A stretch of DNA of 28,096 nucleotides. Source: RYN-431 sp036388295. Lineage in GTDB: Bacteria; Planctomycetota; Phycisphaerae; Tepidisphaerales; Tepidisphaeraceae. The notes under the pieces were generated by a model. That model was not told where the DNA came from and did no database searches. It saw nothing but the letters and a program-made list of their open reading frames with translations. Numbering within the stretch: position 1 is the stretch's first letter; each line of letters opens with the position of its first letter. Shown piece after piece: positions 1 to 7,490 of this stretch. The stretch is from contig DASVSC010000310.1 in the NCBI GenBank assembly GCA_036388295.1, forward strand, positions 1 to 28,096. Reading direction: 5' to 3'. Both the position numbers and the translations under genes were made by a program.

Positions 1-84
1 AGCAAGGAATGATCGTCGTTCAAGTCGCAGTCGGCGGTCAACTCTTTTAAAGTGTCGAAGTCCGCTGGCAAAGCCCTCACCCTA

Positions 85-111
85 CCCTCTCCCGGCCATA
101 CCGGGAGAGGG
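85..111. repeat. Intergenic hairpin repeat, family A, copy 1
   Basis: Perfect 11-bp inverted repeat, CCCTCTCCCGG and CCGGGAGAGGG, around a 5-nt loop. The upstream extension AGCCCTCACCCTA is shared with the copy at 28031-28057. It lies just downstream of hemL on the minus strand. No T-run follows on either strand, so it is not a standard intrinsic terminator. Five related copies occur in the window, which points to a dispersed repeat family. Confidence 0.85.
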
Positions 112-134
112 GAAACTCGGTCGTTTTCGGCGCT

Positions 135-1445
135 TCACGCAGCGACAACTTTTAGCGCTGCTTCCGCCGCCGCGAGCGTTTTCTCGATCGCCGCGTCGTC
201 GTGCGCCAGGCCCGGGAACCACGCCTCGAACTGGCTCGGCGGCAGGTAAACGCCCCCGTCCAGCATCGCGTGGAAGAACGTGGCGTAGCGGGCGGTGTCG
301 CAGGCGGTGGCCTCGGCATAGTTCGACACGCTCTGCCCGGCCTCTCGGACGAAGAACGGGCAGACCATGCCGCCGATCTGATTAACGGCCAACGGCACGC
401 CCGTCGAACGTGACAACGCCTTCAGTCCGTCGGCTAGTTTTGCGGTCGTCGCGTTCAGGCGGTCGTAGGCGTTTGGTTCCTGCATCAGTTCCAGCGTCGC
501 GATGCCGGCCGCCATTGCCAGCGGGTTGCCGCTGAGCGTGCCGGCCTGATAGACCGGGCCGCTGGGGCTGACCATTTCCATCACGGCCCGTCGTCCACCG
601 TAGGCACCGACGGGCAAACCGCCGCCGATGACTTTGCCGAGGCAGACCACGTCCGGCCGCACGCCGTAGATGCCTTGCGCGCCGGTCCAGGCGACGCGGA
701 AGCCGCTCATCACTTCGTCGAAGAGCAGCAGCGTGCCGTGCTGGTCACACAAATCGCGCAGGCCCTGCAGATAGCCGTCCGCCGGCAGCACCAGGCCCAT
801 ATTCCCGGCCACCGGTTCCACGGCGAAGCAGGCGATCTGGCCGGGGTATTTCTCGAACGCCGCTCTCGCCGCGGCGAGGTCGTTGTACGGGACGGAAATC
901 GTCCCGCTGGCGGTGCTGGCGGGCACGCCGGGGCTGCTCGGCGTGCCGAGCGTGAGTGCGCCACTGCCGGCGTTGACGAGCAGGCCGTCGGTGTGGCCGT
1001 GGTAACAGCCGATGCATTTGACGATTAGATCCCGCCCGGTCGCCGCCCGGGCCAGGCGGATGGCGCTCATCGCCGCCTCGGTGCCGCTGTTGACGAAGCG
1101 GACCATTTCCACGGCCGGCAGGGCCCCGGTGATCATCTCGGCCAAGCGGATTTCGCCCTCGTTGGGTGCGCCAAAACTCGTGCCCCGGTCGGCCGCTTTG
1201 CCAATGGCGGCGACGACGCAGTCGTGCGTGTGCCCGACGATCATCGGGCCGTAGCTGCCGACGTAGTCGACGTAGTGGTTGCCGTCGATGTCTGTGATCG
1301 TGCAGCCGTGGGCTTCCTTGATGAACAGCGGCGTGCCGCCGACGCCCTTAAAGGCCCGCACGGGCGACGATACGCCGCCGGGCATGAGTTGGCTGGCACG
1401 GGCGAAGGCGGCGTCGGACTTGGCGGTGGGGCGAGTGGACGGCAT
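135..1445 (-). CDS. hemL: Glutamate-1-semialdehyde 2,1-aminomutase
   Basis: A PLP enzyme that converts glutamate-1-semialdehyde to 5-aminolevulinate, the last step of the C5 route to tetrapyrroles, in the cytosol. The protein of about 436 aa covers the whole family. Visible landmarks are the N-terminal SRPTAKSD-like segment followed by LMPGGVSSPVRAF, the PLP region NSGTEAAMSAIRLAR, the DEVMSGFR motif, and LGKVIGGGLPVGAYGG, whose Lys (about residue 270) should form the Schiff base. The frame is open 12 codons further upstream (to 1481), but the ATG at 1445 matches the usual length (MPSTRPTAKSD). The gene stands alone, with repeats on both sides. The function is secure from conserved motifs; the class III aminotransferase fold is known for the family. 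Confidence 0.95.
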   Translation of the reverse strand: MPSTRPTAKSDAAFARASQLMPGGVSSPVRAFKGVGGTPLFIKEAHGCTITDIDGNHYVDYVGSYGPMIVGHTHDCVVAAIGKAADRGTSFGAPNEGEIRLAEMITGALPAVEMVRFVNSGTEAAMSAIRLARAATGRDLIVKCIGCYHGHTDGLLVNAGSGALTLGTPSSPGVPASTASGTISVPYNDLAAARAAFEKYPGQIACFAVEPVAGNMGLVLPADGYLQGLRDLCDQHGTLLLFDEVMSGFRVAWTGAQGIYGVRPDVVCLGKVIGGGLPVGAYGGRRAVMEMVSPSGPVYQAGTLSGNPLAMAAGIATLELMQEPNAYDRLNATTAKLADGLKALSRSTGVPLAVNQIGGMVCPFFVREAGQSVSNYAEATACDTARYATFFHAMLDGGVYLPPSQFEAWFPGLAHDDAAIEKTLAAAEAALKVVAA

Positions 1446-1503
1446 CACGCCAATCAAATGCGGACGGGGGCCGGATGGCAAGGGGCGGTTCGCCGGGGCG
1501 GGG

Positions 1504-1690
1504 GTTGAGGAAACGCAAAGGTTTCAAAGACGCAAAGATCGCAAAGAAGAAAAAACAAAGGTAGGGCAGAGAGAAGCGAGGCGAGTCGCGGCGAGGGCGT
1601 TCAACGCCCTTGTGATCGTTCCGCCATATCCCGCCCTATCTCCTCTTCTTTGTGTTCTTTGCGTCTTTGAAACCTTTGCGTTTCCTCAAC
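1504..1690. repeat. Long inverted-repeat (MITE-like) element, family D
   Basis: Two arms of about 47 bp (1504-1551 and 1643-1690) are near-perfect reverse complements; the outer part reads TTGAGGAAACGCAAAGG then TTTCAAAGACGCAAAG, and only a few bases differ near the inner end. Weaker pairing continues inward (GTAGGGC against GCCCTA). A central small hairpin, AGGGCGTT-C-AACGCCCT, at 1594-1610 is almost co-centred, so the whole 187 bp could fold into one long stem or cruciform. The AAAG/GACGC style resembles the repeats around the GxxExxY gene at 15010, but no gene lies inside. The rest of the hemL-dnaK gap (1446-1503 and 1691-1880) shows nothing else clear. Confidence 0.8.
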
Positions 1691-1894
1691 CGCCAAACGC
1701 CAAGCTGACATCGCCCGTCCGCAAGACTGTCGAATTGGCATCAGCGTCGTTTTTGACCCTCCCGCTTCGTCGTCAATAACCCGTTTCAGGAAAAGCATTT
1801 ACGAGTCCATGCTCCGTGCGTCGCTTCTGGCATCGTCTTTGATATCAGTTAGGCACCGCCCTAGCCTGAGACGGGCGTCTAAGGAGCTGACATT

Positions 1895-3826
1895 ATGGCG
1901 AAGATTATTGGTATCGATCTGGGCACGACCAACTCGGTCGTCGCAATCATGGAAGGCGATCAGCCGAAAGTGCTGATCAACCGCAGCGGCAGCCGCATCA
2001 CGCCCAGCGTGGTCGGCTTCACCGAAAAAGGCGAAGTGCTCGTCGGCCAGACGGCCAAGCACCAGCAGGTCACAAACCCCAAGAACACAGTCTTCTCCGT
2101 CAAACGCTTCATGGGCCGTCGGCACAGCGAAGTGGCGGGCGAAGAGAAGATGGTCCCGTACGAAATCCACGGCGGGCCCGAGGAATACGTCAAGGTCGGC
2201 GTCCGCGGCAAGGAATACACGCCCGAGCAGGTCTCGGCGTTCATTCTGCAGGACCTGAAAAAGACGGCCGAAGAATACCTCGGCGAAACCGTCACCGAAG
2301 CCGTCATCACCGTGCCGGCCTACTTCAACGACGCCCAGCGCCAGGCTACCAAAAACGCCGGTGAAATCGCCGGCCTGAAAGTCCTGCGCGTCTTGCCGGA
2401 ACCGACCGCCGCCGCCCTGGCGTACGGTCTGGACCGCAAGAAGAACGAAAAAATCCTGGTGTTCGATCTCGGCGGCGGCACGTTCGACGTGTCGATCCTC
2501 GACGTCGGCGACGGCATCTTCGAAGTGCTCTCCATCGGCGGCGACACGCACCTCGGCGGCGACGACTTCGACGAAGAAGTCATCAACTACCTGGCCGAAG
2601 AGTTCCGCAAGAAAGAGGGCATCGACCTACGCAAAGACGCGATGGCGCTCCAGCGCCTGAAAGAAGCGGCGGAAAAGGCCAAGATCGAACTGTCCAACGC
2701 GATGGAAACCAGCGTCAACCTGCCGTTCATCACGGCCGACGCCTCGGGCCCGAAGCATCTGCAGGAAACAATCACCCGCACGAAGTTCGAGCAGCTGATC
2801 GCCAAGCTCGTCGACAAGTGCCGTCAGCCGGTCCTGGGCGCCCTCAAGGACGCCAAGCTGGAAGCCAAGGCCATTGACGAAGTGGTGCTGGTAGGCGGTT
2901 CCACCCGCGTGCCGATGGTGCAGAAGATGGTCAAGGACCTCTTCGCCGGCAAAGAGCCGAACAAGACGGTGAACCCGGACGAAGTCGTCGCCATCGGCGC
3001 GGCTATTCAGGCCGGCATCGCCAAGGGCGACGTCAAGGACATCCTGGTCCTCGACGCCACGCCGCTGAGCCTGGGCGTGGAAACGATGGGCAACGTGATG
3101 ACGGTGCTGATCGCCCGCAACACGACCATCCCGACCAGCAAGAGCGAGACGTTCAGCACGGCCGCCGACAACCAGAACGCGGTCACCATCAACGTCCTGC
3201 AAGGCGAGCGGCCGATGTCGAAAGACAACCGTTTGCTCGGCACGTTCAACCTCGAAGGCATCGCGCCCGCCCCGCGTGGCGTGCCGCAGATCGAAGTGAC
3301 GTTCAATATCGACGTCAACGGCATCCTCAACGTCACCGCCAAGGACAAGGGCACGAACAAGGAAGCCAAGGTCACGATCTCCAACTCCGGCGGCCTGTCG
3401 AAGGAAGAGGTCGAGAAGATGAGGCGCGAGGCCGAGAGCCACGCCGACGAGGACAAGAAGCGCCGCGAAGCGATCGACGCCAAGAACAAGGGCGAAAGCG
3501 TCGCTTACCAGGCCGAGCGTGATTTGAAGGAACACGGCGACAAGGTCACGCCGGAAGTCCGCACGGAGATCGAACGGTCGATCAACGAGCTGCGCGAAGC
3601 CCTCAAGGGCGACGACGGCGACGTGATCACGAAGAAGACCGAAGCCCTGCTGACTGTCAGCCAGAAGCTGGGCGAGGCGATCTACAAGAGCCAGGCCGAA
3701 GCCGCCGGCGCGGGTGGTGCCGGTTCGCCCGCCCCCGAAGCCCAGGCCGACCGCGGCACCGCCGGCGCGGCGGGGCCGAAGAAGGACGACGACGTGATCG
3801 ACGCTGAGTACGAAGTCAAAGAGTAA
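1895..3826 (+). CDS. dnaK: Molecular chaperone DnaK (Hsp70)
   Basis: An ATP-dependent cytosolic chaperone that works with DnaJ and GrpE on unfolded proteins. The 643-aa length is normal. All three Hsp70 signatures are present: GIDLGTTNS (residues 6-14), VFDLGGGTFDVSIL (about 190-203) and VVLVGGSTRVPMVQ (about 332-345). The substrate-binding beta domain (from about 390; VLDATPLSLGVETMG), the helical lid, and the acidic DDDVIDAEYEVKE tail follow. The ATG at 1895 has an AAGGAG ribosome-binding site at 1881-1886, 8 nt upstream. No grpE or dnaJ is adjacent, so this is a monocistronic copy closed by the terminator at 3868-3903. No CIRCE-like operator was recognised upstream. Confidence 0.97.
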   Translation: MAKIIGIDLGTTNSVVAIMEGDQPKVLINRSGSRITPSVVGFTEKGEVLVGQTAKHQQVTNPKNTVFSVKRFMGRRHSEVAGEEKMVPYEIHGGPEEYVKVGVRGKEYTPEQVSAFILQDLKKTAEEYLGETVTEAVITVPAYFNDAQRQATKNAGEIAGLKVLRVLPEPTAAALAYGLDRKKNEKILVFDLGGGTFDVSILDVGDGIFEVLSIGGDTHLGGDDFDEEVINYLAEEFRKKEGIDLRKDAMALQRLKEAAEKAKIELSNAMETSVNLPFITADASGPKHLQETITRTKFEQLIAKLVDKCRQPVLGALKDAKLEAKAIDEVVLVGGSTRVPMVQKMVKDLFAGKEPNKTVNPDEVVAIGAAIQAGIAKGDVKDILVLDATPLSLGVETMGNVMTVLIARNTTIPTSKSETFSTAADNQNAVTINVLQGERPMSKDNRLLGTFNLEGIAPAPRGVPQIEVTFNIDVNGILNVTAKDKGTNKEAKVTISNSGGLSKEEVEKMRREAESHADEDKKRREAIDAKNKGESVAYQAERDLKEHGDKVTPEVRTEIERSINELREALKGDDGDVITKKTEALLTVSQKLGEAIYKSQAEAAGAGGAGSPAPEAQADRGTAGAAGPKKDDDVIDAEYEVKE

Positions 3827-3867
3827 TTCATCGTCCTACTGAGGGACGCAGTTACTTCGAGTTTGAA

Positions 3868-3906
3868 GGCGCGAGAGACAGTTTTGTCTCTCGCGCCTTT
3901 TTCTTT
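3868..3906 (+). terminator. Intrinsic terminator of dnaK
   Basis: A perfect 13-bp stem (GGCGCGAGAGACA paired with TGTCTCTCGCGCC) with a 4-nt loop, extended by two A-T pairs and followed by a T-rich tract (TTTTTTCTTT). It begins about 40 nt after the dnaK stop codon. This is the clearest rho-independent terminator in the window. Confidence 0.93.
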
Positions 3907-3945
3907 GGACACATCCGTCCATTTCTTGGTCGATCGGAGTGACCG

Positions 3946-5214
3946 GTGAAGTCGCCACGCGTCGCCCGTAAGCGGTTGCGGGCGACATCGGCGATGCAGT
4001 ACCGTCGTGATTCAATGGGCACCCGGCGACTCAACAATGTGACTTGGCTGATCAATGGGGATGAAGGCGGCGGAGTGCGAAGCACAATTCTGACCACCTC
4101 GGCCGGCCTGGCCAAGGCCGGGGTCAGCGCGACAATCGTCTCATTAAACGACGGTCCGATGTGCCCAATCTGCCGGCAGGCCGGGCTGGCGTTGACGGTG
4201 TTGAACGTGGGTGACGCACCGACTTTTCTCGGTTCGATCGCATCCAAGCCGATGCAACTTTGGCGCATCGCACGGTTTATCGCGAAAGCGGCCCCGACCA
4301 TTCGAAGCACCACCGCCGTCCAGCAGGCCGACGCGGTTCATATCGTCATGCCCAATTTTCTTTCGCTGGCGACGCGTAGCGTCGACCGAAGCTGGCAACG
4401 CGTCGTTTGGGAGATGCCGAACGTGATCGGTAGTCGATACCCGTTTCAGCTCAATCGTCGCCTGTACCAGCGGTCCGTCCGGCGTAACTCCGTTATCGTG
4501 CTCGCCAACAGCGCGTACACCGCAGCGACGCTCGAAATGCCGGGCCACGCGCCCATCGCTACCGTCTGGCAGCCTCCGACCGATGCGTCCAGGTTCAACC
4601 CCGACGTCGTGCAGCCGCACCCGCGGGCGTCACTCGGGTTTAGGGCCGATGACATCGTGTTCGCATTAGCCGCACGGCTGGTCGAAGAGAAAGGTTTTTT
4701 GACTGCCGTCGAAGCGCTGCGACATGTCAGCGGGCAACTCCCGACACTCAAATTGCTGCTGATCGGCGGGCCGATCGATTCTGAGTTCGCCCAGCGGCTT
4801 CGCGGGCGTGTCGCCGAACTGGCGCTGCAGGACCGCGTTCATTTCACCGGCGAGGTGGCCGACGTCGAGCGTTACTACCTCGCAGCGGACGTCGTCATGA
4901 ACCTTCGTCACGACCCGGAGCCGCTGGGGCTGACCGTCGTGGAGGCCATGCTGATGCGTCGCCCGATGCTCGTTCACGCACTCGGCGGGCCGGCGGAGAC
5001 GGTGGTGGACGGGCTGACGGGCTGGCACATCGACCGCGTCACGCCGGCAACCGTCGCCGCCGGCATCGAACGCGCGATGTCGGACCGGGGACAATGGCCC
5101 GCGATGGGCGAGGCCGGCCGCGCCCGGGCGTTGGCGAACTACAGCACCGACGTGCTGATCGGCCGGTACATCGACATCGTCTCAGAACGATTGCCGGCCG
5201 CGGCTCATGTTTAG
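3946..5214 (+). CDS. GT4-family glycosyltransferase
   Basis: Predicted retaining GT-B glycosyltransferase that moves a sugar from a nucleotide donor to a glycan or lipid acceptor at the cytosolic face. The N-terminal half has a glycine-rich loop (NGDEGGGVRSTI) typical of the acceptor domain. The C-terminal half is a Glycos_transf_1 domain (about residues 225-400) with LVEEKGFLTAVEAL, LLLIGG, and the E-x7-E motif EPLGLTVVEAM, followed by GGPAETVVDGLTGWH. The GTG at 3946 is chosen because GGAG lies 6 nt upstream (3936-3939); ATGs at 3994 and 4015 are alternatives, and homology-like sequence begins only after the last. Acceptor and donor cannot be told from sequence. It follows dnaK after a terminator, so it has its own promoter. 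Confidence 0.85.
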   Translation: MKSPRVARKRLRATSAMQYRRDSMGTRRLNNVTWLINGDEGGGVRSTILTTSAGLAKAGVSATIVSLNDGPMCPICRQAGLALTVLNVGDAPTFLGSIASKPMQLWRIARFIAKAAPTIRSTTAVQQADAVHIVMPNFLSLATRSVDRSWQRVVWEMPNVIGSRYPFQLNRRLYQRSVRRNSVIVLANSAYTAATLEMPGHAPIATVWQPPTDASRFNPDVVQPHPRASLGFRADDIVFALAARLVEEKGFLTAVEALRHVSGQLPTLKLLLIGGPIDSEFAQRLRGRVAELALQDRVHFTGEVADVERYYLAADVVMNLRHDPEPLGLTVVEAMLMRRPMLVHALGGPAETVVDGLTGWHIDRVTPATVAAGIERAMSDRGQWPAMGEAGRARALANYSTDVLIGRYIDIVSERLPAAAHV

Positions 5215-5241
5215 GCGTTTGCCGGTATTATCCTGCGAGCT

Positions 5242-5751
5242 ATGTTCGATAAGACTTTTTCCAAATGGTGGCTCACCCGCGTCGTGCCGTTCGTCGACGT
5301 CCCGCCCGAAAAGCTGGCGGCCGAGCGCGAGGCGGTGGAGCGTCAGCAGGAATACAACGACAACTACCACGCCTTCCTCACCGGCTCGGTGCTGCCGACC
5401 GTCGACGGCATGGTCAAAGTGCTCACCGCCAGCCGCGTGGTCCACCGCGTCACGTCGTGGGGCAATCAACTGGCCATTCGTGTTCACCTGGCCTGGCGGT
5501 GGGGAGAATTGGTCATCGCCCAGAGCCACGAAGACGCCGTGACGTTCGAGCACCACATCATCACCGAAGGCGAAAAGCGCGGCGACGACAGCAGCGAAGA
5601 CCACACTCACCAGTACGACCTGCGCGACCCGCTCCCCCGGGCCATCGCCGAGCAGGAACTGCAGTTCTTCCTCACCCGTCTGGCCCAGGATTTGTACGAA
5701 ACCGAGCCCGAACCCGAACTCCCGCCCGGCGAAAAACCGGCCGACGGCTAA
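5242..5751 (+). CDS. Conserved-looking hypothetical protein
   Basis: Not recognised. The 169-aa product is hydrophilic with no signal peptide or membrane segment. It starts MFDKTFSKWW, contains an aromatic and basic centre (VHLAWRWGELVIAQSHEDAVTF), a His/Asp-rich stretch, and ends in an acidic, proline-rich tail (ETEPEPELPPGEKP). It begins 27 nt after the glycosyltransferase stop on the same strand, so the two may be co-transcribed. The frame is supported by uniform third-position GC and by an ATG start close to the upstream gene; the start has only a weak ribosome-binding site. A role cannot be assigned. Confidence 0.7.
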   Translation: MFDKTFSKWWLTRVVPFVDVPPEKLAAEREAVERQQEYNDNYHAFLTGSVLPTVDGMVKVLTASRVVHRVTSWGNQLAIRVHLAWRWGELVIAQSHEDAVTFEHHIITEGEKRGDDSSEDHTHQYDLRDPLPRAIAEQELQFFLTRLAQDLYETEPEPELPPGEKPADG

Positions 5752-5810
5752 GGCCTGTCGCACAGCTGAAGCCGTGACAGCCGTAAGGGTGAAATTGATC
5801 CACCACGCCC

Positions 5811-5836
5811 GCATTGTGGAATTAATCCCACAATGC
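5811..5836. promoter_or_regulatory. Intergenic inverted repeat (possible operator or hairpin)
   Basis: GCATTGTGG and CCACAATGC form a perfect 9-bp inverted repeat around the AT-rich centre AATTAATC. It lies in the gap before the receiver-like gene at 5928. The length and AT-rich centre suit either a dimeric regulator site or an RNA hairpin; only one copy was seen, so the role is open. Confidence 0.45.
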
Positions 5837-5927
5837 AGCGAACGCATGAACCACGGCGGATAAGGCACAAGGGTACAGTCGAAACCCCTGCGGCGTTGGC
5901 GTAGAATCCAGGAGAAGGAAGTATCCT

Positions 5928-6299
5928 ATGCCCACCAAAATCGCGCTCGTCGGCCACTGCGGCCCTGACAGTTACATGCTCCGTTCGGCCGTTAAATACG
6001 CCGTGAAGGATTCCGAAGTCCTGATGATCTCAGACGACAAAGGCTTGGCCGCGGCGGTCGCGAACGGCGTCGGACTGCTGTTGGTCAACCGCATGCTCGA
6101 CGGCAACTTCGAAGTCGGCCAAGGCGTCGACCTGATCGGCCGGCTGCACACCACTTATCCCGATCTGCCGATGATGCTGATCAGTAATTACGCCGACAGC
6201 CAGAAGGCCGCCGAGGCCGCTGGTGCGCGAACCGGGTTTGGCAAATCGGAAATCGGCACCGCAAAAATGCGCGAGGCCCTCGCCGGGGCGTTCGTTTGA
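5928..6299 (+). CDS. Receiver-like protein lacking the phospho-acceptor Asp
   Basis: A single-domain protein of 123 aa with a CheY-like layout: strand 1 IALVGHCGPD, strand 3 LLLVNRMLDG, strand 4 MMLISNYAD and strand 5 GFGKSE. The conserved Ser/Thr (Ser86) and Lys (Lys106) positions are filled, but the position expected to hold the phosphorylated Asp has Asn54. The acidic pair after strand 1 is reduced to one Asp14. It is therefore probably a pseudo-receiver working without phosphorylation, or by protein contacts. The ATG has a good AGGAGAAGGA ribosome-binding site. Its stop overlaps the start of the next gene, so the two are probably translated together. No histidine kinase is nearby. Confidence 0.75.
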   Translation: MPTKIALVGHCGPDSYMLRSAVKYAVKDSEVLMISDDKGLAAAVANGVGLLLVNRMLDGNFEVGQGVDLIGRLHTTYPDLPMMLISNYADSQKAAEAAGARTGFGKSEIGTAKMREALAGAFV

Positions 6300-7183
6300 T
6301 CTATCGGCCGCGAAGTCTGCTGTGGGTGCTGACGCTCGGCGTCGCCGCGCTGGCGCAGACGCCACACCCGATGCCGATGTCGCCCGAAGGTGCCGCGCCC
6401 GCGACCGCCCCGGCCACCACGCAAGCCATGGCCCGCGTCGAACCGGACGCCGAACCGGTCCTGGCCCGGCTGGCCGCGGCGTATGCGGCGGTCGGGCCCT
6501 TGCACGTGACGGGGCAGATTGTCGGCACCTTCGACGTAGCGGGGCGTCGGCAGGTGTACCAGTTGCCCGTCGACGGCCGCACCGACGGCGTCGGCCGCTT
6601 CCGGCACGACGCCGGTTACGCCGGCCTGATCGTCAGCGACACGATTCGCACGTTCATCTATGACCAGCGACGCGGCGCGTACACAAAGCTGCCGGCCGAC
6701 GCCGACCGCGCGCCCGGCCGCCAGCCCGCGGCCGACGTTGATTCGGCTTTGGTTTCGGTGCTGCTGGACGAGAACCCGATTCTGCTGCTGACGCTGACCG
6801 ACGACCCCGCGGCGCTGCTCCGCCGGGCGGCCACGACGATCCGCCTTGCCCCGACCACGCGCCCGGACGACTTCGGCCTGGTCCTGGAACAGCCGGCCAA
6901 GCAGATCACGCTGCGCCTTGACGCCCGCGACGCGACGATCCGCGCGTCCGACATCGATTACGCGCCCCTGATGAAGTCACGTAAGGCGACTGCCGTCAAA
7001 GCCGCGGGCGCAACGCTGACGTACACCCGCGCCGTTGCCGAGTCGTCACCGCCGGAAACATTTACCTGGCAGCCGCCGGACACCGCGACGGAGTTCGATC
7101 TGCCCGGCCCGCCGGAGCAGAAGGAGCTTGCCCGCAGCGCGACAACCCGGCCGACTTCGCCGTCGACGCGGCCAACCGACTGA
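6296..7183 (+). CDS. Exported protein, DUF2092/LolA-like
   Basis: The 295-aa product starts with a short basic and hydrophobic signal peptide (YRPRSLLWVLTLGVAALAQT; cleavage near AQT), then a Pro/Ala/Thr-rich linker. The body reads like periplasmic DUF2092 or LolA/LolB-type half-barrels: LHVTGQIVGTFDVAGRRQVYQLPVDGR, a repeated strand pattern, DENPILLLTLTDDPAALL, and a closing PPETFTWQPPDTATEFD. These proteins bind lipids or are of unknown role. The TTG start at 6296 overlaps the preceding TGA as TTGA, giving translational coupling; the only early in-frame ATGs would remove the signal peptide. The C-terminus is Thr/Ser/Pro-rich. The family assignment is tentative. Confidence 0.7.
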   Translation: MIYRPRSLLWVLTLGVAALAQTPHPMPMSPEGAAPATAPATTQAMARVEPDAEPVLARLAAAYAAVGPLHVTGQIVGTFDVAGRRQVYQLPVDGRTDGVGRFRHDAGYAGLIVSDTIRTFIYDQRRGAYTKLPADADRAPGRQPAADVDSALVSVLLDENPILLLTLTDDPAALLRRAATTIRLAPTTRPDDFGLVLEQPAKQITLRLDARDATIRASDIDYAPLMKSRKATAVKAAGATLTYTRAVAESSPPETFTWQPPDTATEFDLPGPPEQKELARSATTRPTSPSTRPTD

Positions 7184-7245
7184 CGGTTCTAGCAGAAACT
7201 GCTGGATCGCACGGCGTACCACACATCCTGATACGGCATCCGGTT

Positions 7246-7271
7246 CCCTCTCCCGTTATCACGGGAAAGGG
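7246..7271. repeat. Intergenic hairpin repeat, family A, copy 2 (diverged)
   Basis: CCCTCTCCCGT and ACGGGAAAGGG form a near-perfect hairpin over a short loop. It is a diverged copy of the 85-111 hairpin. It lies in the convergent gap 7184-7490, which otherwise holds only the family-B element at 7361-7434. Confidence 0.75.
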
Positions 7272-7360
7272 AGTCAGACGGGTCCGGCGGTACAACCGTG
7301 GAACCTTGTGATCTTCGTCGCTCGAAAGCAACGCGGCCTTGGTCATCGCGATATCTATTG

Positions 7361-7434
7361 TTGTAGGGGCGACATACATGTCGCCCGGGAGCGTCGATCA
7401 AGCCACGCGGGCGACTTGTTTGTCGCCCCTACAA
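7361..7434. repeat. Double-hairpin palindromic element, family B, intergenic copy
   Basis: The ends are TTGTAGGGGCGACA and its inverse TGTCGCCCCTACAA. Each half is itself a palindrome: GGGCGACAT-AC-ATGTCGCCC on the left and GGGCGAC-TTGTTT-GTCGCCC on the right, with about 20 nt between. It lies 57 bp beyond the dnaE stop codon. A second copy of the same family is inside dnaE at 10258-10328. The two-hairpin plan is like that of REP/BIME elements. Confidence 0.85.
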
Positions 7435-7490
7435 AGACGCTACGCCGAATCCCGCGTCGCTCTAACCCGCCGTAAGCCGAAGCATTCGCT

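Noticed and set aside
3..50. Possible tail of a plus-strand gene ending at 50 (GMIVVQVAVGGQLF then stop)
   Set aside because: Only 15 codons are visible and nothing identifies the family, so a partial gene is possible but not supported.
1753..1780. TTGACC with an AATAAC-like hexamer upstream of dnaK, as a promoter
   Set aside because: The -10 match is poor and the spacing is 15-16 nt; too weak to call.
2627..3535. A 302-codon open frame on the minus strand opposite dnaK
   Set aside because: Shadow of the conserved dnaK gene caused by GC-rich codons.
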